Source: Pseudoxanthomonas sp. (GTDB lineage Bacteria > Pseudomonadota > Gammaproteobacteria > Xanthomonadales > Xanthomonadaceae). From it: a stretch of DNA of 36,560 nt. The position numbers were made by a program, and so were the translations under genes. The stretch lies in the NCBI RefSeq assembly GCF_024710765.1, contig NZ_JANJUE010000151.1, positions 1 to 36,560 on the forward strand. The letters are read 5' to 3'. The notes beneath the pieces were generated by a model, which was given only the letters and a program-made list of their open reading frames with translations, did no database searches and was not told the origin of the DNA. This document shows, in pieces, positions 25,208-33,800 of this stretch (position 1 is the stretch's first letter; every line of letters starts with the position of its first letter).

Positions 25208-27628
25208 GTGACCGCCATCCCACCGCCACCGCCGAGCACTGCCGCAGGCAGCCTGGCCAGCGCTGCGCTGCCGCCGCGCGTGCGCAAGCTCCTGCGCGGT
25301 TTCTTCGAGCACATCGCCAGCGACATCATCCAGTCGCTCAACGCGATGCTGCCGGAATACGAGCAGGCTTTGTTCAAGCAGGCCGAACAGGCGCGCAGCG
25401 ACAACCGCCAAGCCGAATTCTTCAACAATCTCCGCGCCCTGCAACGCAACCGCGGCGAATTCGTCCCGCATTTCATGTTCGCACTGGAAGCCGAACTGGC
25501 CGCGGTGCGCACGCCTCCCGAACGCACGCGGGCTCCCGCACCCAGTGGCATCGAGTTTCGTACCCTGACCCTGGTGGAAGACGCGGCGATGGACGAGGAA
25601 ATCGTCCTCAGCGATATCGCCCGGCGCCACGAAGCCCGAGCCGCGCAGGCACTGTTGCTGCTGGGCCAGCGCTTCGGCGCGCTGGGCGGCGCGCCCGCCT
25701 TCGACAACGAACGCCTTCCGGTCGGGCCACAGGGCCTGTGCCGGATGCTCAAGCTGGCCACGCGCACCCTGGAACTTGATCTGGAGGAACGGCTGCTGCT
25801 GTACCGCACCTTCGATCACAAGGTGATGGGCAACTACCACGAGTGGGCGGAAACACTGAACCAGTACCTGTCGCAGGAAGGGCTCCTGCCGGGGCTGATC
25901 TACCTGCCACGCCGCACCCGCGCGGTGGACGCATCCGCGCCCGCCCGCCCCGGAGCCCAGGCCCTTGATCGCGCGCCTGGGCGGAGCCCGGCCGACCGCC
26001 CGCTGACCGGCTGGCACGGCCCGTCCACACCTTCGGCGTGGACCATCCCCACCGCCGGACCCGGCATGCCGCCGCCGTTGCCGGACACCGGACCGGGCGT
26101 GCAGGCACCGGCCGACGGCGGTCCGAGCTTCGAACTCCTGCAGCAACTGCTGGCCGCCCGGCGCCAGGCGGCCGCGCGTTTCAGCGAACCGGCTGCCACC
26201 CGTTTTGGCGGCATGGCCAGCTCGGGCATGCCGTCACCAGGCACGGCAACCGGCGCGCAGGCGGCTTCCACCGCCGCCCCAGGTTCCACCGACGGCGCCC
26301 GCCGCCTGGTGCCGACCCCGGACGTGCTGTCCGCCCTGCAGGCCCTGCAGGGCGTGGCCACGCCACGCATCGAGGGACAGGCGCGCCGCAGCCTCAAGGA
26401 CATCCAGCAGGCGCTGCTGGCACGCGCGCGCCAGCAACATGGCGAGCAGGCCACGCTGGCGGCCCCGGACGCGGACACCTTCGAACTGCTGGGCCTGCTG
26501 TACAACGAGGTCGAGCGCGAGGTGCGCCAGGAATCGCCGGCCAGCGATCTGCTGACCCGCCTGCAGGTGCCGTTGGCGCAGGTCGCCCTGCGCGATCGCG
26601 AGTTCTTCCTGCGGCCGGAGCATCCCGCCCGCGAACTGCTCAACGCGGTGGCCGAGTCCGGTGCCACCTGGCAGACCGACGACGATCTGGATCCGCGCCT
26701 GCTGCACCAGTTGCACCAGTCGGTGGATTTCGTGGTCAAGCACTACCACGGCGATGAGGCGGTGTTCGCCCAGGCCAACCAGGAAGTGCAGCGGCACCTG
26801 GAAGCCGCGGCACGCAAGGCGGAACTGGCCGAGCGCCGGCACGTCGAAGCCGCACGCGGCAAGGAACGCCTGGAGATTGCCAAGCAGCGGGCGAGTGAGA
26901 CCATCGAAGCCGCCTTCAACGAACAGCAGCCGCCGCGTTTCGTGCAGGCGCTGGTCAACCAAGCGTGGGCGGACGTGCTGACCCTGACCCAACTGCGCCA
27001 GGGCGAACACTCGGATGAGTGGACCGAACAGTTGCAGACCACGCTGCAGATCGTCGCCGCCACCACCGCGCCGGCCGATGCGCCGAAAGACCCGCAACTG
27101 CCGCGGCGCATCGAGAAGGCCCTGTTGCAGGTCGGCTATCACGACGAAGAGGCCCAGGCCATCGCCCGCCGGCTGTCCAGCGCCGATGGCGAGGACGATG
27201 GCACCTCGAAGACCGAGCTGACCGCCAAACTGAAGGCGCGTGCGAGGCTGGGCGAGCAGAACATGGTCCGGCGCCAGCCGATCCAGCCGCGCTCGCCGAA
27301 AGAACAGGAATGCTACGAAATGCTGCGCTCGCTGCCGTTCGGCACCTGGTTCGAATTCACCCTCAACCAGCAGGGGGACGTGCAGCGCCAACGCCTGTCC
27401 TGGTTCAGTCCGGTCACCGGCCATGCGTTGTTCGTCAACCAGCGGGGGCAGCGCACCGGCGAACATTCGCTGGACAGCCTGGCGCGGCTGATGGCGCAGG
27501 GCCAGGCGCAGGTGGTCACCGAAGACAAGGGCCGATTGATCGACCGCGCCTGGAACGCCACGCTGCGCGCGCTGCGCAGCCTCACCGGAATGGCCAGGTC
27601 CGCGGATATCGGAGGAGACGGCGCATGA
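25208..27628 (+). CDS. DUF1631 family protein (large, cytoplasmic, function unknown)
   Basis: An 806-aa protein of the DUF1631 type (often misnamed thymidine phosphorylase in xanthomonads). The N-terminal helical part (LRGFFEHIASDIIQSLNAML, NNLRALQRNRGEFVPHFM) is followed by a Pro/Ala/Gly-rich linker (about 235-375). A second helical block (VEREVRQESPASDLLTRLQVPLAQVALRDREFFLRPEHPARELLNAV) includes a charged coiled-coil-like stretch near 535-570. The C-terminal 90 residues (LPFGTWFEFTLNQQGDVQRQRLSWFSPVTGHALFVNQRGQRT) look like a PilZ-type beta barrel lacking the c-di-GMP motifs; that reading is inference. The start is the GTG at 25208. The stop overlaps the PilZ gene by 4 nt, which points to shared function, probably in c-di-GMP signalling or surface behaviour. 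Confidence 0.87.
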   Translation: MTAIPPPPPSTAAGSLASAALPPRVRKLLRGFFEHIASDIIQSLNAMLPEYEQALFKQAEQARSDNRQAEFFNNLRALQRNRGEFVPHFMFALEAELAAVRTPPERTRAPAPSGIEFRTLTLVEDAAMDEEIVLSDIARRHEARAAQALLLLGQRFGALGGAPAFDNERLPVGPQGLCRMLKLATRTLELDLEERLLLYRTFDHKVMGNYHEWAETLNQYLSQEGLLPGLIYLPRRTRAVDASAPARPGAQALDRAPGRSPADRPLTGWHGPSTPSAWTIPTAGPGMPPPLPDTGPGVQAPADGGPSFELLQQLLAARRQAAARFSEPAATRFGGMASSGMPSPGTATGAQAASTAAPGSTDGARRLVPTPDVLSALQALQGVATPRIEGQARRSLKDIQQALLARARQQHGEQATLAAPDADTFELLGLLYNEVEREVRQESPASDLLTRLQVPLAQVALRDREFFLRPEHPARELLNAVAESGATWQTDDDLDPRLLHQLHQSVDFVVKHYHGDEAVFAQANQEVQRHLEAAARKAELAERRHVEAARGKERLEIAKQRASETIEAAFNEQQPPRFVQALVNQAWADVLTLTQLRQGEHSDEWTEQLQTTLQIVAATTAPADAPKDPQLPRRIEKALLQVGYHDEEAQAIARRLSSADGEDDGTSKTELTAKLKARARLGEQNMVRRQPIQPRSPKEQECYEMLRSLPFGTWFEFTLNQQGDVQRQRLSWFSPVTGHALFVNQRGQRTGEHSLDSLARLMAQGQAQVVTEDKGRLIDRAWNATLRALRSLTGMARSADIGGDGA

Positions 27629-27969
27629 TCCAGGAATTCCGCCGCGCCCGCCGCCGCAATGTCCCCGAGCCCGTGGCGGTCATGGATACCCTCACCGATC
27701 AGCTGATCGGCCGGCTGGGCAACGTGTCCGAATCCGGCATGCTGCTGATCGCCAATGCGCCGATCGTGGAGGACGCGATCTACCAGTTGCGCTTCCACCT
27801 GCGCGCGGTCGGTGGTCGCGAGATGCCGATCGAGGTCGGCGCGCACGTGTTGTGGATGGCCGCGGCGAACACGCCCGGACAGGGTTTCGCCGGGTTGCGC
27901 TTCCTGACCATCGAGCCGACGCAACTGGACGCGCTGCGCGCCTGGGTGAACGCGCCCGGTCCCGGCTGA
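27625..27969 (+). CDS. PilZ domain protein (predicted c-di-GMP binding)
   Basis: A 114-aa single PilZ domain. The two ligand motifs are present: an Arg-rich RxxxR at residues 6-11 (RRARRR) and NxSxxG as NVSESG at about 33-38. The later strands (YQLRFHLRA, VGAHVLWMAA, FAGLRFLTIE) complete the barrel, so c-di-GMP binding is likely. GGAGGAG (27611-27617) precedes the ATG, which overlaps the DUF1631 stop as ATGA. The output is unknown; PilZ proteins can act on pili, flagella or polysaccharide synthesis. Confidence 0.9.
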   Translation: MIQEFRRARRRNVPEPVAVMDTLTDQLIGRLGNVSESGMLLIANAPIVEDAIYQLRFHLRAVGGREMPIEVGAHVLWMAAANTPGQGFAGLRFLTIEPTQLDALRAWVNAPGPG

Positions 27970-27995
27970 GCGCCGGGCACGCGAAAGCCCGGCGC
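27970..27995. terminator. Stem-loop after the PilZ gene
   Basis: A 9-bp perfect stem (GCGCCGGGC / GCCCGGCGC) with an 8-nt loop begins at the base after the PilZ stop. No U tract follows, so termination would be weak or Rho-assisted. pepQ starts 43 bp further on. Confidence 0.45.
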
Positions 27996-28037
27996 GAATG
28001 CGGCAAAATGCGGGTTTCGCCCGCAAGAGCCGCCGTC

Positions 28038-29378
28038 ATGAACGCTTCCGCCCCACTGGCCACCGAACTCGCCCCGCTCTACGCCGATCACCTGGCGCTG
28101 ATGAAGCGGCGCGCCGACGAAGCCCTGGCGCGCGGCGGTTTCGATCACCTGGTCGTGCCCAGCGGCAGCCTGCACTACCAGGTGTTCGACGATCGCGACT
28201 ATCCCTACGCCGTCAACCCGCAGTTCAAGGCCTGGCTGCCGCTGACCCGGGTGCCCGACAGCTGGCTGGTGTACACGCCGGGCCAACGGCCAAAAGTCAT
28301 CTACCACCAGCCATTCGACTACTGGCACGTGGTTCCGGCCGCACCCGGCGGCTGGTGGGTGGACCACTTCGACATCCACATCATCCGCAAGCCCGACGAC
28401 GCGCGCGCGTTGTTGCCCGGTCCCGCCGCCCGCTGCGCCATCCTCGGCGAGCCGCAGAGCGCACTGGGCGATCATGTCCCGAACAACCCGGAAGCGGTGG
28501 TCAACTACCTGGAGTACCAGCGCTCGTACAAGTCCGCCTATGAAATCGCCCTGATGCGCGAGGCGCAGCGGCTGGCGGTGCGCGGGCACCGTGCGGCGGA
28601 GGCCGCATTCCGCGAAGGACGGAGCGAGTTCGCCATCCACATGGCCTACTGCGCCGCGGTCGGCCAGGATTCGGCCGAACTGCCGTACGGCAACATCGTG
28701 GCCCTGAATGAACATGGCGCCGTGCTCCACTACATGGAACTGGATCGCGGCGCGCCGGCCGAACACCGCAGCTTCCTGATCGATGCCGGCGCCAGTTTCC
28801 ACGGCTACGCCAGCGATATCACCCGGACCTACGCGACCGACGCCGCCGGCGAATTCCAGGCGCTGATCGACGCGGTCGACCAGGCGCAGATCGCGATGGG
28901 CCAGGCGGTGCGCGCGGGCGTCGACTACCGGCAGCTGCACCTGGACGCGCATTTGCGCCTGATGGGCATCCTGAAGGAGTTCGGCGTGCTGAGGATCTCG
29001 CCCGAAGCCGCGGTGGCCAACGGCGTCAGCTTTGCGTTCTTCCCGCACGGCCTGGGCCATCCGATCGGCCTGCAGGTGCATGACGTGGCCGGCTTCGCCG
29101 AGAACGATCGCGGTGGCCGCATCCCGCGTCCGGAAGGACACCCCTACCTGCGCATGACCCGCGTGCTCGAACCGGGTATGGTGGTGACCATCGAACCGGG
29201 GCTCTATTTCATCGACATGCTGCTGGACGAGGTGAAGAAGAACGGCCACGCCGACAGCATCGACTGGGCGCGGGTGGACGCGTTCCGTCCCTATGGCGGC
29301 ATCCGCATCGAGGATGAGGTGCTGTGCACCGACGGCGATGCGGTCAACCTGACCCGACCGGCGTTCGCGGCGGGTTGA
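28038..29378 (+). CDS. pepQ: Xaa-Pro dipeptidase (prolidase)
   Basis: PepQ (446 aa; E. coli 443) cleaves Xaa-Pro dipeptides in the cytoplasm. The M24 pita-bread metal site is complete: Asp249 and Asp260 in IDAGASFHGYASDITRTY, His in HGLGHPIGLQVHD, Glu in VVTIEPGLYF and Glu in GIRIEDEVL. The N-terminal domain (DHLVVPSGSLHYQVFDDRDYPYAVNPQFKAWLPL) is the bacterial prolidase type, which separates it from PepP. ATG 28038 is preceded only by a weak AAGAGC. It converges with pepP, the other M24 peptidase; a REP doublet lies between them. Confidence 0.95.
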   Translation: MNASAPLATELAPLYADHLALMKRRADEALARGGFDHLVVPSGSLHYQVFDDRDYPYAVNPQFKAWLPLTRVPDSWLVYTPGQRPKVIYHQPFDYWHVVPAAPGGWWVDHFDIHIIRKPDDARALLPGPAARCAILGEPQSALGDHVPNNPEAVVNYLEYQRSYKSAYEIALMREAQRLAVRGHRAAEAAFREGRSEFAIHMAYCAAVGQDSAELPYGNIVALNEHGAVLHYMELDRGAPAEHRSFLIDAGASFHGYASDITRTYATDAAGEFQALIDAVDQAQIAMGQAVRAGVDYRQLHLDAHLRLMGILKEFGVLRISPEAAVANGVSFAFFPHGLGHPIGLQVHDVAGFAENDRGGRIPRPEGHPYLRMTRVLEPGMVVTIEPGLYFIDMLLDEVKKNGHADSIDWARVDAFRPYGGIRIEDEVLCTDGDAVNLTRPAFAAG

Positions 29379-29390
29379 TTAGCCCGCCCC

Positions 29391-29457
29391 TGTAGGAGCG
29401 ACGTCAGTCGCGACCGTGTTCCGCGACAAAAGCGTCGCGATTGACGTCGCTCCTACG
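29391..29457. repeat. REP doublet (REPIN), copy 2
   Basis: Inverted arms at 29392-29414 (starts GTAGGAGCGACGTCAGTCGC) and 29434-29456 match at 22 of 23 positions, with a 19-nt spacer. It lies between the convergent pepQ and pepP genes and can fold in transcripts from either side, so it may also limit read-through. It has the same core as copies 1 and 3. Confidence 0.88.
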
Positions 29458-29471
29458 AGTAATGGGGCCTT

Positions 29472-30794
29472 TCAGCCGGCCATCGCGGCCTCGATCTCGT
29501 CCGCGCTGCGGGCCAGGCCATCGGTCAGGACCCGGGGGCCCTGCTCGGTGATGACCACGTCGTCCTCGGTGCGGATGCCGATGCCGCGCCATTTCTCGGC
29601 GACGCTGGTGTCGTCCGGCGACACGTACAGCCCGGGTTCGATGGTGAAGGCCATGCCCGGTTCCAGCAGGCGTGATTCGCCCTCGATGCGGTAGTCGCCG
29701 ACGTCGTGCACGTCCAGGCCCAGCCAATGACCGGTCTTGTGCCGGTAGAAGCGGCGGTAATGGCCCTCGGCGAGGTTGCGTTCCAGCGAGCCCTTCAACA
29801 GGCCCAGCCGCAGCAGGCCTTCGGTCAGCACTTCCACCGCCGCGACGTGGCCGGCCTCGTAGGGCCGGCCCGGCAATGCCTGCGCCAGCGCCGCCTGCTG
29901 GGCCTGGCCGACCAGATCGTGCAGCGCGCGCTGCGCCGGACTGAAGCGGCCATTGACCGGGAAGGTGCGGGTGATGTCGCTGGCGTAGCCGCGGAATTCC
30001 GCGCCGGCGTCGATCAGCACCAGCTCGCCGTCCTTCGCGGTGCCGTTGTTGGCGCGGTAATGCAGGACACAGGCATTGGCCCCGGCACCGACGATGCTGC
30101 CGTACGCGGGCCAGGCGTCGTTGGCGCGGAACACGCGCTCGACATCGGCCTGCAGTTCGTATTCGCGGATACCGGGCCGGGCCGCGCGCATCGCCGCCCG
30201 GTGCGCTTCGATGCTGATGTCGGCGGCACGCTGCATCAGCTTGAGTTCGTCCCTGGACTTGAACAGGCGCAGATCGTGCAGCAGGTGTCCCAGTTCCAGG
30301 AACTCATGCGGCGGCTGCGCGCCCTGGCGCACCTGCGCGCGCACGTGGCGGACCCAGCCGATCAGCTTGAGGTCGAAATCGGCGTCGCGGCCGAAGTGGT
30401 AGTAGACGCGCGAGCGTCCTTCCAGCAGCCCCGGCAGGATCTCGTCCAGATCCTCGATCGGGTAGGCATCGTCCATGCCGTACTCGTCGACCGCGCCTTC
30501 CTGGCCGGCGCGCGGGCCGTCCCAGCTTTCACGCTCGGGATCGCGCTCGCGGCAGAACAGCAGCACCTCGCCGTGACGTCGGCCGGGCACCAGCACCAGC
30601 ACCGCCTCCGGCTCGGGGAATCCGCACAGGTACCAGAAGTCGGAATCCTGGCGGTAGGGATAGTGGGTGTCGTGGCTACGCACGCGCTCGGGGGCCGCCG
30701 GCAGCACCAGGATGGCGTCGTTGCCCGCCATCCGCATCAATTGCTTGCGCCTGCGCGCGAACTCCGCCGCGGACAGCCCCGTCTGGGCCTTCAT
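29472..30794 (-). CDS. pepP: Xaa-Pro aminopeptidase
   Basis: PepP (440 aa; E. coli 441) removes N-terminal residues preceding proline. The N-terminal AMP_N domain (EFARRRKQLMRMAGNDAILVLPAAPERVRSHDTHYPYRQDSDFWYLCGF) is characteristic. The M24 metal ligands include Asp262 and Asp273 (LIDAGAEFRGYASDITRTF), the His of GHWLGLDVHDVG, Glu in FTIEPGLYV and Glu in GIRTEDDVVIT. The ATG shares one base with the stop of ygfB (TGATG), a coupled arrangement also found in E. coli and Pseudomonas (ygfB-pepP). Confidence 0.96.
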   Translation of the reverse strand: MKAQTGLSAAEFARRRKQLMRMAGNDAILVLPAAPERVRSHDTHYPYRQDSDFWYLCGFPEPEAVLVLVPGRRHGEVLLFCRERDPERESWDGPRAGQEGAVDEYGMDDAYPIEDLDEILPGLLEGRSRVYYHFGRDADFDLKLIGWVRHVRAQVRQGAQPPHEFLELGHLLHDLRLFKSRDELKLMQRAADISIEAHRAAMRAARPGIREYELQADVERVFRANDAWPAYGSIVGAGANACVLHYRANNGTAKDGELVLIDAGAEFRGYASDITRTFPVNGRFSPAQRALHDLVGQAQQAALAQALPGRPYEAGHVAAVEVLTEGLLRLGLLKGSLERNLAEGHYRRFYRHKTGHWLGLDVHDVGDYRIEGESRLLEPGMAFTIEPGLYVSPDDTSVAEKWRGIGIRTEDDVVITEQGPRVLTDGLARSADEIEAAMAG

Positions 30795-31348
30795 CAGTTC
30801 AGCCGCTTGCGGTGGCGCGGCCCCATCACGCAGTCGCCATGCAGCAGGAGCGCCGCGATCCGCACGTACTCCTCGATCTCCGAGAGCGCGTCCTCGTCTT
30901 CCTGTTCGTCGCCGCCTTCCGGGCTGGCCTGGGCCAGCCGGGCCAGATCCTGGAGCGCTTCGGCGCCTTCCTCCGACAGCGGCGGATGTGCACCGGCGGC
31001 CAGCCCGAAACTGCCCAGGAATCCCCGGCACCAGGCGAACAGCGCGTCGGCGCGATCCACCGTGCTGGTTTCACCGTCGGGCAGCAACAGTTCGAAGGCG
31101 AAACTGCGATCTTCCAGTTGCGCCACGCTGGCCGCGCGCAGGCGGTCCAGCGCGCTGCCGGGCTGCGGCGTCGGCAACTGCGGATCCGCGAGCGCGCGGG
31201 CCGGCCAGTCGGCCACGTCCGCACCGCCGCCGGCGAGCCAGCCGCACAGTGCGCCGTGGAGTTCGGCCGGGTCGGCGGCGAGCTGCTGCTGGCGCGAGAC
31301 TTCGCCGATTTCGGCGTAGGAAGGGAGATCGGACGGCTGATGAGACAT
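30794..31348 (-). CDS. ygfB: YgfB/YecA UPF0149 family protein
   Basis: A 184-aa UPF0149 protein: an all-helical fold with ELHGALCGWLAGG, ALFAWCRGFLGSFGLA, SEEGAEALQDLARLA and DEDALSEIEEYVRIAALLLH. Homologues are soluble. In Pseudomonas aeruginosa YgfB has been linked to control of a peptidoglycan amidase gene and beta-lactam resistance; whether that holds here is unknown. It is cotranscribed with pepP. A TACACT -10-like element (31394-31389, minus strand) lies about 41 bp upstream of the ATG. Confidence 0.92.
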   Translation of the reverse strand: MSHQPSDLPSYAEIGEVSRQQQLAADPAELHGALCGWLAGGGADVADWPARALADPQLPTPQPGSALDRLRAASVAQLEDRSFAFELLLPDGETSTVDRADALFAWCRGFLGSFGLAAGAHPPLSEEGAEALQDLARLAQASPEGGDEQEDEDALSEIEEYVRIAALLLHGDCVMGPRHRKRLN

Positions 31349-31388
31349 GGATTAACGCAATCCGCGAACGGGTTCGGACAGACGGGGA

Positions 31389-31394
31389 AGTGTA
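31389..31394 (-). promoter_or_regulatory. Candidate -10 element for ygfB-pepP
   Basis: TACACT on the minus strand would start transcription near 31382, about 34 nt before the ygfB ATG. No recognisable -35 was found. Confidence 0.35.
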
Positions 31395-31417
31395 GCAACG
31401 AAAAGCCTCCGGGCCGC

Positions 31418-31447
31418 TTGTTGTGCCCGTTCGCCCGCCCCTACACT
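31418..31447 (+). promoter_or_regulatory. Predicted sigma-70 promoter of the GGDEF-EAL gene
   Basis: TTGTTG (31418-31423) and TACACT (31442-31447) are 18 bp apart. The start near 31454 gives a leader of about 30 nt before the ATG at 31484. Confidence 0.5.
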
Positions 31448-31483
31448 GGCCCATCTCCCGGCTCCGGACGGCCCCGCGCCTAC

Positions 31484-33742
31484 ATGCTCTCCGCACTTGC
31501 CGCCGTGACCCATCCCGGTTGGCCGCTGTCCGCGCGCCTGCCACTGCTGGCGCTGGCGCTGCTGGTGCTGGCGGGCGTCGCGCTGGTGGCCACCCGTCGC
31601 CACTGGCGCCCCTGGCTGGAGGCGCGGCGCGCGCCGCCGGAACCCGTGCGCACGGAATCCACGCGTTCCCGCGACGAACGCCTGAAGCTGGCCCTGTGGG
31701 CCTCCGGCGAGCATTTCTGGGACTACGACCTGGTCCAGCGCAAGCTCTACCGGATGCGCGCGGACGAGACCGCCCTGCACTCCTCCGACATCACCGTGTT
31801 CACCCGCCACGGCGAAGTGCCGCCGATCCATGCCGACGACATGCCATTGGTGATGGAACGCCTGCGCCTGCACCTGCAGGGCAAGGCGCCGCTGTTCATG
31901 TCGGAACACCGCATGGACATGGCCCAGAACGGCAACTGGATCTGGGTGCGGGCGCGCGGCCGGGTGGTCGAGCGCGATCCGGAGGGCCGTCCCGTCCGCA
32001 TCGCCGGCACGGCCCGCGACATCACCCTGAGCCGCAACGCCGAGTACGAACACCGCATCGCCGGCGAAGTCATGCGCAGCATGAACGAGGCGGTGGCGGT
32101 GCTGGACTGGGCCCACCACTTCATCACCATCAATCCCGCCTTCACCCGCATCACCGGCTACAGCGAGGACGAGGTGATCGGCCAGCCGGCACGGATGCTG
32201 GACAGCGATCAGCACGATGAAGCCTTCTTCGAACGGATGAACGCCGAACTGCTGCACACCGGGCACTGGTCCGGCGAAGTCTGGAAGGTGCGCAAGGACG
32301 GCGAGGAAATCCTGTGCCGGATCGAGACCAACGTGGTCCCGGACGCTTCCGGCGAGCGCCAGCTCTACGTGCAGGTGCTGACCGACATCACCGAGCAGAA
32401 GCGCGCCGAACAGGAGCTGCGCTACCTGGCGAACTACGACACCCTGACCAGCCTGCCGAACCGCTCGCTGCTGTCAGAGCGGCTGTCGCGCGCCATCGTC
32501 CGCGCCCGCCGCGAACAGGGCCACGTGGCCGTGCTGTTCATCGATCTGGATCGCTTCAAGGACATCAACGACTCGCTCGGCCACGCCACCGGCGACCGGA
32601 TCCTGCGCGCGGCCGCCTCGCGGGTGCAGCAGACCGTGGGCGCCCAGCACACGGTGGCGCGCCTGAGCGGCGATGAGTTCACCGTGGTACTGGAGGACAT
32701 CGAGTCACTGGCGGACGCGGAGCGGATCGCCCAGCAGATCATCGACGCCTTCCGCACGCCACTGAACTTCGGCGAACGCCTGGAGATGTCGGTGTCGCCC
32801 TCCATCGGCATCAGCCTGTACCCGCAGCATGCGCAGGTGCCGACCGAGCTGCTCAAGCACGCCGACACCGCGATGTACCAGGCCAAGGCGATGGGCCGCC
32901 ATACCTACCAGGTGTATTCCGAATCGATGGACGAGAAGACCCGCCATCGCGCCATCCTGGCCAGCGCGCTGCGACGGGCGCTGGAACGCAACGAGCTGTC
33001 GCTGGTGTTCCAGCCGCGGCTGGCGATCGCCGCGCAGCGGATCACCGCGGTGGAGGCGCTGATGCGCTGGGACAGCCCGGAGTTCGGCATGGTGTCGCCG
33101 GCGCAGTTCATTCCGCTGGCGGAAGAATCGGGCCTGATCCTGGAGATTGGCGCCTGGGCGCTGCGCGAGTCCTGCAGGCTCATGCGCAGCTGGCACGACC
33201 TGGGCCTGGAGGAGCTGACCGTGGCGGTCAACATCTCCGCCATGCAACTGCAACGTGGCGATCTGCCCGCGGTGCTGGCACGGATCCTGGCCGAGACCGG
33301 CATCCCCGCCGACCGGCTGGAACTGGAACTCACCGAAAGCGTGGTGATGGCCAACCCGGAGCAGAACGCCGACACCCTGCGCGCCTGCCGCCGCCTGGGC
33401 ATCTCGCTGGCCATCGACGATTTCGGCACCGGCTATTCCTCGCTGGCCTACCTGAAGCGCCTGCCGCTGACCACCCTCAAGATCGACCGCGAGTTCGTCG
33501 GCGATCTGCCCAACGACGGCGACGACGCCGCCATCACCAGCACCATCATCACCATGGGCCGCTCGCTGGCGCTGAAGGTCATCGCCGAGGGCGTGGAAAC
33601 CTACGACCAGTTCGAGTTCCTGCGCGACCACGGCTGCGACGAGGTCCAGGGCCATTGGGTCTCGCGCGCGCTGGAACCGGAACAGTGCCTGCAGTTCATC
33701 CAGGAGTACTATCCCGGTTCGGGCATGCGCGCGGTCTCCTGA
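31484..33742 (+). CDS. PAS-PAS-GGDEF-EAL c-di-GMP signalling protein
   Basis: This 752-aa protein has one membrane segment (about 18-36) and a cytoplasmic remainder: a PAS-like fold (about 65-185, ending GTARDITLSR); a PAS/PAC (about 195-312, RITGYSEDEVIGQPARMLDS ... VLTDITEQKRAEQEL); GGDEF (about 316-480, YDTLTSLPNRSLL, DLDRFKDINDSLGHATGD); and EAL (about 485-740). The cyclase signature reads SGDEF (395-399), a variant that may or may not be active. The phosphodiesterase residues look complete: EAL 524-526, NIS 583-585, LTES, DDFGTG 645-650, LKID, AEGVET and Gln722. It is therefore probably a c-di-GMP phosphodiesterase with PAS-controlled output. The gene separates ygfB-pepP from zapA-ssrS. 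Confidence 0.93.
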   Translation: MLSALAAVTHPGWPLSARLPLLALALLVLAGVALVATRRHWRPWLEARRAPPEPVRTESTRSRDERLKLALWASGEHFWDYDLVQRKLYRMRADETALHSSDITVFTRHGEVPPIHADDMPLVMERLRLHLQGKAPLFMSEHRMDMAQNGNWIWVRARGRVVERDPEGRPVRIAGTARDITLSRNAEYEHRIAGEVMRSMNEAVAVLDWAHHFITINPAFTRITGYSEDEVIGQPARMLDSDQHDEAFFERMNAELLHTGHWSGEVWKVRKDGEEILCRIETNVVPDASGERQLYVQVLTDITEQKRAEQELRYLANYDTLTSLPNRSLLSERLSRAIVRARREQGHVAVLFIDLDRFKDINDSLGHATGDRILRAAASRVQQTVGAQHTVARLSGDEFTVVLEDIESLADAERIAQQIIDAFRTPLNFGERLEMSVSPSIGISLYPQHAQVPTELLKHADTAMYQAKAMGRHTYQVYSESMDEKTRHRAILASALRRALERNELSLVFQPRLAIAAQRITAVEALMRWDSPEFGMVSPAQFIPLAEESGLILEIGAWALRESCRLMRSWHDLGLEELTVAVNISAMQLQRGDLPAVLARILAETGIPADRLELELTESVVMANPEQNADTLRACRRLGISLAIDDFGTGYSSLAYLKRLPLTTLKIDREFVGDLPNDGDDAAITSTIITMGRSLALKVIAEGVETYDQFEFLRDHGCDEVQGHWVSRALEPEQCLQFIQEYYPGSGMRAVS

Positions 33743-33763
33743 ACGGGGCGCCGCCGCACGCCC

Positions 33764-33793
33764 TTGACCGGCCTCCGGCCCCGCCCCTATCGT
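33764..33793 (+). promoter_or_regulatory. Predicted sigma-70 promoter of the zapA operon, placed for a leaderless mRNA
   Basis: TTGACC (33764-33769) and TATCGT (33788-33793) are 18 bp apart. The -10 ends 7 bp before the ATG at 33801, so transcription would begin at or next to the start codon. No Shine-Dalgarno lies before that ATG. Confidence 0.6.
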
Positions 33794-33800
33794 GCCGCCC

